From positions 1-7,738 of the forward strand of contig JAUXXN010000558.1 in NCBI GenBank assembly GCA_030684755.1: a DNA stretch of 7,738 bases. Direction: 5' to 3'. The notes beneath the pieces were generated by a model. It was not told the DNA's origin and made no database searches. It saw only the letters and a program-made list of their open reading frames with translations. This DNA is from Hydrogenophaga sp. (GTDB lineage: Bacteria; Pseudomonadota; Gammaproteobacteria; Burkholderiales; Burkholderiaceae_C). A program made the translations under genes and the position numbers. Below are positions 1-6,572 of the stretch, one piece after another. The number at the start of each line of letters is the position of its first letter. Positions within the stretch are counted from its first letter, which is position 1.

Positions 1-4
1 GCAT
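1..4 (-). CDS. atpA: ATP synthase F1 alpha subunit, first codon only (partial)
   Basis: Only the start codon and one further base are in the window: CAT at 2-4 reads ATG on the minus strand and the next base is C. Directly upstream is a good ribosome binding site (AAGGA, about 7 bases from the ATG). The gene after atpH in bacterial atp operons is atpA, whose product usually starts Met-Gln, and a second codon beginning with C fits that. Identity is inferred from position and the start signal, since no protein can be read. Confidence 0.8.
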
Positions 5-58
5 GACTCTTTCCTTCTTTCGTTAAATGTGATGCAGGCGCGCCCGGGGAACAAGCCG

Positions 59-589
59 TCAGGCTGTCAGGGCAATTTTCATTTGTTCCAAGTGGGCTTT
101 GATCGAAGTGTCAAACACCTCGTCACCCACCACAACGCGAATGCCACCGATCAGCTCGGGCTGCAGCTCAACCCGAAGGTTGAGCTTGCGGCCAAAACGT
201 TTTTCGAGCACACCCGACAAGTCGACCAGCGCTGCGCTGTCCAGATCGAAAGCGCTGTAAACCACTGCGTCAAACGTACCCTGTTGTGCATTTTTCAAGA
301 CACGGAACTGGATCGCAATTTCGGGCAACACGGCAATACGACCGTTGTCAATCACCGTACGCAGGAAGTTGGCCGCCATCTCGGGAAAGTGACTTTTCAG
401 CACGCCCGAAATGAGACCAAACACCTGGTCGGGTGACGATTTGGGGTTGTCCGCAAACTGACGCAACTGGTCATTCGAGGCCACGGCGGCCAGCTCGTCG
501 AGCCAGACCGCAGTGGTGGCTGCGTCGGCTTTCGTAGCCTGGAACAGCGCTTCCGCGTAAGGGCGGGCAATGGTGGCAATTTCGGCCAT
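59..589 (-). CDS. atpH: ATP synthase F1 delta subunit
   Basis: This is the 176-residue delta subunit (OSCP equivalent), which ties the peripheral stalk made by subunit b to the top of the F1 catalytic head; the E. coli protein has 177 residues. The family landmarks are visible: an ARPYAEALF segment at residues 8-16, the central [11 protein letters not shown] block from residue 74, and the C-terminal signature from about 145 to 171 with [15 protein letters not shown] and the following KAHLEQMK helix. The ATG at 589 has an AAAGG ribosome binding site about 7 bases upstream. It lies 47 bases after atpF and 54 bases before atpA, in the usual order. It is a soluble, membrane-associated protein. 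Nothing odd is seen. Confidence 0.97.
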   Translation of the reverse strand: MAEIATIARPYAEALFQATKADAATTAVWLDELAAVASNDQLRQFADNPKSSPDQVFGLISGVLKSHFPEMAANFLRTVIDNGRIAVLPEIAIQFRVLKNAQQGTFDAVVYSAFDLDSAALVDLSGVLEKRFGRKLNLRVELQPELIGGIRVVVGDEVFDTSIKAHLEQMKIALTA

Positions 590-636
590 GGTTTACCTTT
601 GGATGCCTCTAGACGATACCGACTGGTTGCGGCGGA

Positions 637-1107
637 TCAGAGCTCGGCCTTCAGACGACCCAGCAACTCGGCGTGAACGCCAGCGTTGACTTCGCGCTTC
701 AGAATTTGCTCGGCGCCTTTAACAGCCAACGCCGCCACTTCTTCACGCAGAGCTTCACGGGCCTTTACGACCTGCTGCTCAGCTTCTTGGCGCGCTGCAG
801 CAACGATCTTGGAGGCTTCGTCGGTAGCCCGACCTTTGGCATCCTCAATCAGCATTTGTGCACGGCGCTCAGCATCGGCCAGGCGGGTAGCAGATTCGTT
901 GCGCGATTTGCTCAACTCTTCTTCTACACGTTTGTTGGCGCCAGCCAATTCGGTCTTGGCCTTCTCGGAAGCAGCCAGGCCCTCGGAAATCTTCAACGCA
1001 CGCTCATCAAGAGCTTTGGCAATCGGGGGCCACACGAATTTCATCGTGAAGAGCACCAGGATCGCAAAAACGATGGCCTGCGCAAAGAGGGTTGCATTGA
1101 TATTCAT
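637..1107 (-). CDS. atpF: ATP synthase Fo subunit b
   Basis: This is subunit b, the peripheral stalk of ATP synthase, at 156 residues, the same length as E. coli AtpF. The start ([12 protein letters not shown]) matches the family, and residues about 5-25 form the single membrane span, followed by the KFVWPP turn. Arg36 sits where the functionally important Arg36 lies in E. coli. Residues about 30-140 are a charged, Ala/Glu/Lys-rich coiled coil that dimerises, and the end (LLGRLKAEL) resembles the delta-binding C-terminus. An AAAGG ribosome binding site lies 7 bases before the ATG. It follows atpE after 128 bases and precedes atpH. All features are normal for the family. Confidence 0.97.
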   Translation of the reverse strand: MNINATLFAQAIVFAILVLFTMKFVWPPIAKALDERALKISEGLAASEKAKTELAGANKRVEEELSKSRNESATRLADAERRAQMLIEDAKGRATDEASKIVAAARQEAEQQVVKAREALREEVAALAVKGAEQILKREVNAGVHAELLGRLKAEL

Positions 1108-1235
1108 CGCAACGCCTTTCTGTGTGTTGACAAAAGTGGTGACGCACTTGCTGCTGCACAGTGCCGAAGGTGGTCGAGAGGATTAAAACCCTGTTGCAAA
1201 CACACCATCGACATTGCGCAAGCCAGCAAACCCAA

Positions 1236-1560
<325 letters not shown>

Positions 1561-2466
1561 TTAGTGAGCGTCATGCGCTTGCCCGAGGTAAATCAGGGTC
1601 AGCATCATGAAAATAAACGCCTGCAGGGTGATGATCAAGATGTGAAAAATGGCCCACACCGTACCGGCGATCAAATGCCCGACGAAGAACAGCCCCCCGC
1701 TGAGCGACAAGGCAGCAAAACCACCCAGCAACGCAATCAGCATGAACACCAACTCACCCGCGAACATATTTCCAAACAACCGCATGCCGTGTGAAACCGT
1801 CTTGGCCACGAACTCGATCATTTGCATCAAAAAGTTGACCACCCCCAACAGAATGGCCCAGACTGGATTCTTGCTGGTACCAAACGGCGCGCTCACGAGC
1901 TCATGCGCCCAGCCGCCCAGACCCTTGATCTTGACGTTGTAATACAGACAAAGAAGCAGAACAGAAACAGACAGACCCAGCGTTGTTGAGAGGTCGGCCG
2001 TCGGAACCACACGCATGTAGTCTTTCATGCCAAACACAGCATGCAGGCCCGTGTCGGTTTGGTCATTCAGGAACGGGACGCCATGCGCCCAGATGAATGG
2101 AATAAGGTCGACTGGCAAAAGATCCATGAAGTTCATCATGAAGATCCAGACAAAAACCACTAAAGCCAAAGGCGCAATGACTTTGCGGCTGGCCGCGTTG
2201 TGAATAACAGCCTTGGCCTGACTGTCCACCATCTCGACCATCATCTCGACGGCCGCCTGAAAGCGCCCAGGTACGCCTGCCGATGCCTTACGAGCTGCGA
2301 GCCACAGGACAAAACAGACCAAAACACCCAGCACGATGTTCACCACCACCGAATCGATGTTGATGACCGAGAAGTCCACTATGGACTCCTGCTTCTTGTT
2401 GGCCAGGTGACCCAAGTGGTGGCGAATATATTCACCGGGGGTGAGAGCGTTACCGTCAGCTGCCAT
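1561..2466 (-). CDS. atpB: ATP synthase Fo subunit a
   Basis: Subunit a is the stator membrane protein that forms the proton half-channels against the c-ring. The 301 residues include the essential arginine, Arg229 (equivalent to E. coli Arg210), in the segment SHGMRLFGNMFAGE. Other landmarks are NFMDLLP at about 112-118 and PTADLS at 155-160. Membrane helices are predicted near residues 36-58, 97-117, 158-178, 203-222, 232-260 and 266-295. The N-terminus (GEYIRHHLGH, then IVDFSVINIDS) is typical of betaproteobacterial AtpB and is longer than in E. coli (271 residues in total). A GGTGA sequence lies 8 bases before the ATG. It sits 26 bases after atpI and 79 bases before atpE. Confidence 0.97.
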   Translation of the reverse strand: MAADGNALTPGEYIRHHLGHLANKKQESIVDFSVINIDSVVVNIVLGVLVCFVLWLAARKASAGVPGRFQAAVEMMVEMVDSQAKAVIHNAASRKVIAPLALVVFVWIFMMNFMDLLPVDLIPFIWAHGVPFLNDQTDTGLHAVFGMKDYMRVVPTADLSTTLGLSVSVLLLCLYYNVKIKGLGGWAHELVSAPFGTSKNPVWAILLGVVNFLMQMIEFVAKTVSHGMRLFGNMFAGELVFMLIALLGGFAALSLSGGLFFVGHLIAGTVWAIFHILIITLQAFIFMMLTLIYLGQAHDAH

Positions 2467-2492
2467 GTTCGTTTCACCGATCTGTCGGAAAT

Positions 2493-3008
2493 TTAACCGT
2501 TTTCGTTAGAGCGACGTGCCTGGGTCCAGAGACCCAACCAGTACACCTTGAGCACCACCACCAGCCCAGCCAAAAGACCAAGCCAGCTCAAACCAGGGAC
2601 CGCTGTTGGCGCCAACCACAACATGGCAACCACCAACAAAACCTTGACCCCTTCCCACAACAAGAAACCAGCAAATGCCGCCTGAGCAAACCCCGAGGTG
2701 AGTCGGGACAAAGCACTGGAAGTCAAGCCATAGGCCATCAAAGCCGTAGGTATCACCACCGAAGCCGCACCATAAAGGACTGACCAAGCCACAGGTGATG
2801 ACTGCGTAAGCAACCAACCCAGAGCACTCGCTGCGAGTCCTGCCAGCAACTGCACACCAACCAACCGCCAGACGGAAAAGACCGGCTGACTGATTCGCCA
2901 CTGCTTAGCTTCTTCGCTCGTCAGAGGCTTGAATTCGGGTTCTTGCGCCCCATCTTCCCATTCGTCATGCTGTGTCGCCTTCGACTCAACCGTTGGCATT
3001 GTCTTCAT
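2493..3008 (-). CDS. atpI: ATP synthase subunit I (AtpI accessory protein)
   Basis: This is the first gene of the atp operon, a 171-residue membrane protein with a hydrophilic acidic N-terminus (about 1-40) and four predicted helices at roughly 47-67, 73-95, 111-133 and 138-160. The WEGVK motif at 118-122, between the second and third helices, matches the Glu/Lys pattern of this family. AtpI proteins are not part of the finished enzyme; they have been implicated in c-ring assembly and in Mg/ion handling. Sequence conservation in the family is low, so the call relies on topology, motif and position before atpB. The start is uncertain: ATG at 3008 or ATG at 2999 three codons on; neither has a strong ribosome binding site. 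Confidence 0.88.
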   Translation of the reverse strand: MKTMPTVESKATQHDEWEDGAQEPEFKPLTSEEAKQWRISQPVFSVWRLVGVQLLAGLAASALGWLLTQSSPVAWSVLYGAASVVIPTALMAYGLTSSALSRLTSGFAQAAFAGFLLWEGVKVLLVVAMLWLAPTAVPGLSWLGLLAGLVVVLKVYWLGLWTQARRSNENG

Positions 3009-3033
3009 GGCAAATTACAAGCAGGTTACAAAC

Positions 3034-3047
3034 GCGAGATGTCTCGC
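3034..3047. repeat. Perfect inverted repeat in the atp operon leader
   Basis: GCGAGA-TG-TCTCGC has perfect 6-base arms. If the atp promoter just upstream is used, the repeat falls at about +5 to +18 of the transcript and could be either an operator or a 5' stem (GCGAG, loop ACAU, CUCGC). A direct repeat TTACAA at 3015-3020 and 3026-3031, spaced by exactly 11 bases, lies between it and atpI. No regulator can be named. Confidence 0.5.
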
Positions 3048-3057
3048 AAAGCCACGC

Positions 3058-3088
3058 ATTATACGTAGAAACCCCAGTGGATCGTCAA
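3058..3088 (-). promoter_or_regulatory. Sigma70-type promoter of the atp operon
   Basis: On the minus strand TTGACG (3088-3083, five of six consensus bases) is followed after 19 bases by a perfect TATAAT (3063-3058). The spacer is two bases longer than ideal. The predicted start of transcription is near 3051, about 43 bases before the atpI ATG at 3008. It is the best promoter-like sequence in the 130-base divergent gap between atpI and the aminotransferase gene. Confidence 0.65.
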
Positions 3089-3138
3089 GTCCCTCTGTGT
3101 CGTTTCTGTGCGTGAGTTTACCCGTTGATAATACAAAT

Positions 3139-4050
3139 ATGAACCACACACCCGCAAGCGACACACCCATCCTTCCCGATTCTCTGTGTTACTTGAACGG
3201 CGTCTATGGCCCATTGAGCAACGCCCAAGTCAGCGTACTCGACCGAGGGTTTATTTTCGGCGACGGTGTGTATGAAGTTCTGCCTGCTTACGACGGACAC
3301 ATTTTTTGTTTCGAGCATCATCTGGCGCGCCTAGACCGCTCGCTTGCCGAGTTGCGGATTCCCAACCCACTGTCGCGTCCAGAGTGGCTGGCTGTGGCGC
3401 GCCGATTGATTCAGTCTCTGGCGGAAACCACCGGCGTGGCCAACCAGTTGATCTACATCCAAGTGACCCGAGGCGTTGCTCCGCGCGACCACGTGATGCT
3501 GCCCGGCCTCAAACCCACGGTGTTTGTGATGTGTGGAGAGATGAAGCTGGCCAGCGCCACACAGCGCGCGCAGGGCGTGGCATGCGTGAGCGCCCAGGAT
3601 TTTCGCTGGGAAAAAGCCCACATCAAAAGCACCAGTTTGCTGGGGGCGGTGTTTGCCCGCCAGATCAGCGCAGACGCTGGTGCACTGGAAACGGTGATGT
3701 TTCGGGGCGACTTTTTGAGCGAAGCGGCTGCCAGCAATGTGTGGGTGGTGAAACATGGCGTGGTCATGGGGCCGCCCAAAGACAACCTGGTGCTGGAAGG
3801 CATCCGATTCAACCTGATTGAAGCCATTTGTCGCGATCAGGGCATTCCGTTTGAGCTGCGCCGCATCACCCGCGCCGAGGTGCTGGACGCAGACGAACTC
3901 ATGCTGTCGTCGGCCACCAAGGAGGTGTTGCCCGTGACCCTGCTGGACGACAACCCGGTGGGCCATGGCGCTGCACGTGGCTTACCAGGCCCAGTGTATG
4001 AACGCTTGTACGCCGGATACCAGGCTGCCAAAGCCCAACTCGCCGCCTAA
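3139..4050 (+). CDS. dat: D-amino-acid aminotransferase (D-alanine aminotransferase, PLP fold type IV)
   Basis: This predicted 303-residue cytoplasmic PLP enzyme moves the amino group between D-alanine (or other D-amino acids) and 2-oxo acids, giving D-glutamate and pyruvate. Lys163 in HIKSTSLL is the expected Schiff-base lysine, and Glu195 in SEAAASNV the residue that pairs with the PLP ring nitrogen. Tyr45 (GDGVYE), Arg116 and His118 (TRGVAPRDH) match the carboxylate-binding Tyr31/Arg98/His100 set of Bacillus D-amino-acid aminotransferase. This favours that call over the branched-chain enzyme IlvE or aminodeoxychorismate lyase. The open frame extends upstream into atpI on the other strand, so ATG 3139 is chosen because it gives a normal N-terminus; GTG 3112 is possible. 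No Shine-Dalgarno is seen. It leads the lipB-lipA cluster. Confidence 0.88.
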   Translation: MNHTPASDTPILPDSLCYLNGVYGPLSNAQVSVLDRGFIFGDGVYEVLPAYDGHIFCFEHHLARLDRSLAELRIPNPLSRPEWLAVARRLIQSLAETTGVANQLIYIQVTRGVAPRDHVMLPGLKPTVFVMCGEMKLASATQRAQGVACVSAQDFRWEKAHIKSTSLLGAVFARQISADAGALETVMFRGDFLSEAAASNVWVVKHGVVMGPPKDNLVLEGIRFNLIEAICRDQGIPFELRRITRAEVLDADELMLSSATKEVLPVTLLDDNPVGHGAARGLPGPVYERLYAGYQAAKAQLAA

Positions 4051-4059
4051 GGAGCGCGC
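4049..4059 (+). promoter_or_regulatory. Ribosome binding site of the DUF493 gene
   Basis: AAGGAG overlaps the stop codon of the aminotransferase gene and lies 6 bases before the ATG at 4060. It is the only strong Shine-Dalgarno in the plus-strand cluster and fixes the start of the small gene. Confidence 0.75.
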
Positions 4060-4344
4060 ATGAACTTGCCTCCCGAGATACCGCCCGAACAGTCGCTGAT
4101 CGAGTACCCGTGTCACTTCCCCATCAAGGTGATGGGTGCAAATGCCGAGGGTTTTTTGCTGGCCATGACGCATGTGGCACGCGCGTTCGACCCCAGTTTT
4201 GACGAGGCCACGGTGGAGCAGCGCCCCAGCAAGGCCGGCAACTACCTGGGCCTCACGCTGTCGGTGCATGTGACGAGCCGCGAACAGCTCGATGAGCTGT
4301 ACCGCACGCTGACCACACACCCGATGGTCAAGATCGTTCTCTGA
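4060..4344 (+). CDS. DUF493 / YbeD family protein
   Basis: This 94-residue soluble protein belongs to the DUF493 (YbeD) family, which has a small alpha/beta fold resembling ACT regulatory domains. Family-like segments are the YPCHFPIKVMG strand near residues 17-27, the AFDPSFDEATVEQRPSKAGNY block at about 42-62, and the SVHVTSREQLDELYRTLTTHP stretch ending with MVKIVL at the C-terminus. In E. coli ybeD also sits immediately before lipB. Its biochemical role is not established; the constant neighbourhood suggests a link to lipoylation, which is inference. The ATG has a strong AAGGAG ribosome binding site. Its stop codon is directly followed by the lipB start codon with no bases between. Confidence 0.9.
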   Translation: MNLPPEIPPEQSLIEYPCHFPIKVMGANAEGFLLAMTHVARAFDPSFDEATVEQRPSKAGNYLGLTLSVHVTSREQLDELYRTLTTHPMVKIVL

Positions 4345-5037
4345 ATGGAACTGCGCTTCCTTGGCCGGGCGGACTATGCCCCCATCTACGAGGCCATGCA
4401 GGCCTTCACGGCAGCCCGTACGGCCGACACGCCCGACGAGCTCTGGGTGTGTGAGCACCCGCCGGTGTTCACGCAAGGCCTGGCCGGCCGTGAAGACCAC
4501 TTGTTGGCACCCGGCGACATTCCGGTGGTGAAAACCAACCGGGGTGGGCAGGTGACTTACCACGGGCTCGGGCAGGTGGTGGTTTACCCGCTGATCGACT
4601 TGCAGCGCGCAGGCTATTTCGTCAAAGAGTACGTGTACCGCATCGAAGAGGCCGTGATCCGCACGCTGGCGCATTTCGGTGTGACCGGCCACCGTGTGGC
4701 CCATGCGCCGGGCATCTATGTGCGGCTGGATGACCCGACCAGCCACGCCCTGCTGCCCCAGCGACCACAAAAAAAAGTGCCAGGCGAGCCGGCTGCTGAC
4801 CCCGATTTCACCGGGCTGGGCAAAATCGCGGCGCTGGGCATCAAAGTGAGCCGTCACTGCACCTACCACGGTGTGGCGCTGAACGTGGCCATGGACCTGC
4901 AACCCTTCTGGCGCATCAACCCCTGTGGTTATGCTGGCCTGCAGACGGTGGACCTTTCTACAATCGAGGTTGCCGTTTCATGGGATGAAGCGGCGCAGGT
5001 TTTGAGCCAGCAGCTTCAGAACACCCTCACGCCCTGA
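4345..5037 (+). CDS. lipB: Octanoyl-[ACP]:protein N-octanoyltransferase
   Basis: LipB transfers octanoate from octanoyl-ACP to the target lysine of lipoyl domains, the first step of lipoate synthesis. The 230-residue protein carries the [12 protein letters not shown] motif (residues 66-77), catalytic Lys160 in GLGKIAALG and acyl-thioester Cys194 in RINPCGYAG, all expected for the family. Residues about 128-156 (Pro- and Lys-rich, with a [13 protein letters not shown] run) form an insertion before the Lys160 loop that is absent in E. coli LipB (213 residues). The insertion may be typical of Comamonadaceae. The ATG follows the DUF493 stop codon directly and no Shine-Dalgarno is clear, so translational coupling is likely. 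Confidence 0.96.
   Translation: MELRFLGRADYAPIYEAMQAFTAARTADTPDELWVCEHPPVFTQGLAGREDHLLAPGDIPVVKTNRGGQVTYHGLGQVVVYPLIDLQRAGYFVKEYVYRIEEAVIRTLAHFGVTGHRVAHAPGIYVRLDDPTSHALLPQRPQKKVPGEPAADPDFTGLGKIAALGIKVSRHCTYHGVALNVAMDLQPFWRINPCGYAGLQTVDLSTIEVAVSWDEAAQVLSQQLQNTLTP
4959..4964 (+). promoter_or_regulatory. Possible internal -10 element for lipA
   Basis: TACAAT matches five of six -10 consensus bases and lies inside the 3' end of lipB, in a CTACAATC context common in Burkholderiales promoters. No good -35 hexamer stands 16-19 bases upstream. If active it would give lipA a leader of roughly 94 bases independent of the upstream genes. Weak evidence. Confidence 0.25.
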
Positions 5038-5044
5038 CACAACC

Positions 5045-5057
5045 GCGCGATCCGCGC
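5045..5057 (+). repeat. GC hairpin just before the lipA start codon
   Basis: GCGCG-ATC-CGCGC has perfect five-base arms and a three-base loop, ending 7 bases before the lipA ATG. It occupies the place where a Shine-Dalgarno would be expected, and none is seen. It may lower lipA initiation, or it may be chance in a GC-rich 27-base gap. Confidence 0.45.
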
Positions 5058-5064
5058 CCACGCC

Positions 5065-6093
5065 ATGACCAGCCCCGACACCCCCACGGCCGCCACACCC
5101 AACACGGCCAGCACTGTGCGCGAAGCCCAGTCCACCGCAAACTACGACGCCACCGCCAAGCAGAAAAGCCAGGCCAAAACGGCGCGTATCCCGATCAAGA
5201 TCGTGCAGGCTGAGGTACTGAAAAAGCCCGATTGGATTCGCGTCAAGGCTGGCTCGCCAACCACCCGGTTTTACGAGATTAAGGACGTGCTGCGCGCCAA
5301 CAAGCTGGTGACCGTTTGCGAAGAGGCCAGCTGCCCCAACATCGGCGAATGCTTCGGCAAAGGCACGGCCACCTTCATGATCATGGGCGACAAGTGCACT
5401 CGGCGCTGCCCGTTTTGCGACGTGGGCCATGGCCGCCCCGACCCGCTGGACGTGAACGAACCCGACAACCTGGCCAAAACGATTGCCCAGCTCAAGCTGA
5501 AATACGTGGTGATCACCAGTGTGGACCGCGACGACCTGCGCGACGGTGGCGCCGGTCACTTTGTGGCCTGCATTGAAAAAACCCGAGCGCTTTCACCGCA
5601 CACACAAATTGAAGTGCTGGTACCCGACTTCCGTGGCCGCGACGACCGCGCGCTGGAGATTCTGAAAGCTGCGCCACCCGACGTGATGAACCACAACATG
5701 GAAACCGTGCCGCGCCTGTACAAGGAAGCGCGGCCAGGTTCGGACTACGCGTTCAGCCTGAATTTGCTGAAGAAATTCAAGGCGCTGTTTCCGGATGTGC
5801 CCACCAAGAGCGGCCTGATGGTCGGCCTGGGTGAGACGGACGAAGAAATCCTGGACGTCATGCGCGACATGCGCGCGCACGGCATCAACATGCTCACCAT
5901 TGGCCAGTACCTCGCGCCCAGCGGCCACCACCTACCGGTGCGCCGGTATGTTCACCCAGACACGTTCAAGATGTTCGAAGCCGAGGCCTACAAAATGGGT
6001 TTCACCCACGCCGCCGTGGGCGCCATGGTGCGCAGCAGTTACCACGCCGACGTGCAGGCGCACAACGTGCTCAACCCCGCACCCAACGCCTGA
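5065..6093 (+). CDS. lipA: Lipoyl synthase (radical SAM)
   Basis: LipA inserts two sulfur atoms at C6 and C8 of protein-bound octanoate, completing lipoyl cofactors of pyruvate and 2-oxoglutarate dehydrogenases and the glycine cleavage H protein. Two 4Fe-4S clusters are evident: the radical SAM CX3CX2C at Cys111, Cys115 and Cys118 (CTRRCPFCD) and the auxiliary cluster at Cys85, Cys90 and Cys96 ([12 protein letters not shown]), which is the sacrificial sulfur donor. The C-terminal RSSYHAD (323-329) carries the serine that completes auxiliary cluster ligation. The 342 residues include an Ala/Thr/Ser-rich N-terminal extension of about 40. The ATG has no Shine-Dalgarno; GTG 5116 (residue 18) is the only reasonable alternative. 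It lies 27 bases after lipB. Confidence 0.97.
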   Translation: MTSPDTPTAATPNTASTVREAQSTANYDATAKQKSQAKTARIPIKIVQAEVLKKPDWIRVKAGSPTTRFYEIKDVLRANKLVTVCEEASCPNIGECFGKGTATFMIMGDKCTRRCPFCDVGHGRPDPLDVNEPDNLAKTIAQLKLKYVVITSVDRDDLRDGGAGHFVACIEKTRALSPHTQIEVLVPDFRGRDDRALEILKAAPPDVMNHNMETVPRLYKEARPGSDYAFSLNLLKKFKALFPDVPTKSGLMVGLGETDEEILDVMRDMRAHGINMLTIGQYLAPSGHHLPVRRYVHPDTFKMFEAEAYKMGFTHAAVGAMVRSSYHADVQAHNVLNPAPNA

Positions 6094-6112
6094 AGCGCTA
6101 GGTTCGGATGGT

Positions 6113-6466
6113 TCAACCCTTGTTGGGCTGCATTTTTTCCCAGGCCGTGATGGCCTCGGCGGCGTACATGAGCGCCGGACCGCCGCCCATGTACACGCAG
6201 ACCGCCAGCATTTCCTCCAGCTCGGCGCGGGTACATTCCAGGCGGTGCAGCGCCTTCACATGAAAGCCAATGCAGCCTGAGCAGCGCTGCGTCACTCCAA
6301 TGGCCAGCGCAATCAGCTCCTTTTGTTTGGCGCTGAGCACACCGTCGGTGATGGCTGCGCGCGCCAACTGACCAAACCCAGCCATGGCTTCGGGTTGGGC
6401 CTTGCGAAACGGGGACAGGCTGTCGTTGATATCTTGGATCAGGCCGCTGTGGTCGAAGGTGCTCAT
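6113..6466 (-). CDS. Carboxymuconolactone decarboxylase / AhpD-like family protein
   Basis: This 117-residue, probably all-helical protein is from the CMD/AhpD superfamily. It has the AhpD-core redox pattern E-X11-C-X2-C-X3-H: Glu50, Cys62, Cys65 and His69 (RCSGCIGFH). Members with this motif commonly have thiol-dependent peroxidase or disulfide chemistry; those lacking the cysteines are decarboxylases, so peroxide defence is more likely here. That is inference, and the substrate is unknown. The C-terminal MGGGPALMYAAEAITAWE stretch is typical of this subfamily. The frame stays open upstream to 6769, but ATG 6466 is chosen because AAAGGA lies 6 bases before it and it yields the normal family length. 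It is convergent with lipA, 19 bases apart, and divergent from the transporter gene. Confidence 0.87.
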   Translation of the reverse strand: MSTFDHSGLIQDINDSLSPFRKAQPEAMAGFGQLARAAITDGVLSAKQKELIALAIGVTQRCSGCIGFHVKALHRLECTRAELEEMLAVCVYMGGGPALMYAAEAITAWEKMQPNKG

Positions 6467-6489
6467 GTGATGTCCTTTGCAATATAAAA

Positions 6490-6505
6490 ATACCCATTGG
6501 AGTAT
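6490..6505. promoter_or_regulatory. Dyad in the divergent AhpD-like/transporter upstream region
   Basis: ATAC-N8-GTAT, with CCATTGG (itself a dyad) between the arms, lies 24 bases before the AhpD-like start and 67 bases before the transporter start. The 106-base gap also has AT-rich TATTTT and TATATT stretches on the minus strand that could serve as -10 elements, but no convincing -35 is visible in either direction. The site could be an operator; no regulator gene is in the window. Confidence 0.3.
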
Positions 6506-6572
6506 CTGAGATGGTGGTGCTTTTCGGTTTTGTTCTGGATCAAACAGCGGTGCAAAACACCCGCGCTGGCGC

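Noticed and set aside
37..48. GGCGCGCC and CCCGGG palindromes between atpH and atpA
   Set aside because: Short GC palindromes are expected by chance in a GC-rich gap; no longer stem or T-run accompanies them.
1108..1235. 128-base gap between atpE and atpF searched for a small gene or terminator
   Set aside because: Only a weak 5-base GCACT/AGTGC stem with an 11-base loop is present, with no T-run and no credible coding frame; it is probably just an intercistronic spacer.
2929..3138. 70-residue N-terminal extension of the aminotransferase frame
   Set aside because: It overlaps the start of atpI and the atp promoter on the other strand, and the family begins close to the YLNG segment, so ATG 3139 is the sensible start.
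3331..3966. 211-residue minus-strand open frame opposite the aminotransferase gene
   Set aside because: Antisense to a gene with intact catalytic residues, and His/Gln-rich shadow composition.
3982..4902. 306-residue minus-strand open frame opposite lipB and the DUF493 gene
   Set aside because: It is fully antisense to two well-supported genes, its His/Arg/Gln/Val-rich composition is typical of GC-rich shadow frames, and it shows no recognisable domain.
6094..6112. Search for a terminator between lipA and the convergent AhpD-like gene
   Set aside because: The 19 bases contain only the short AGCGCT palindrome and no T-run, so no terminator can be supported.
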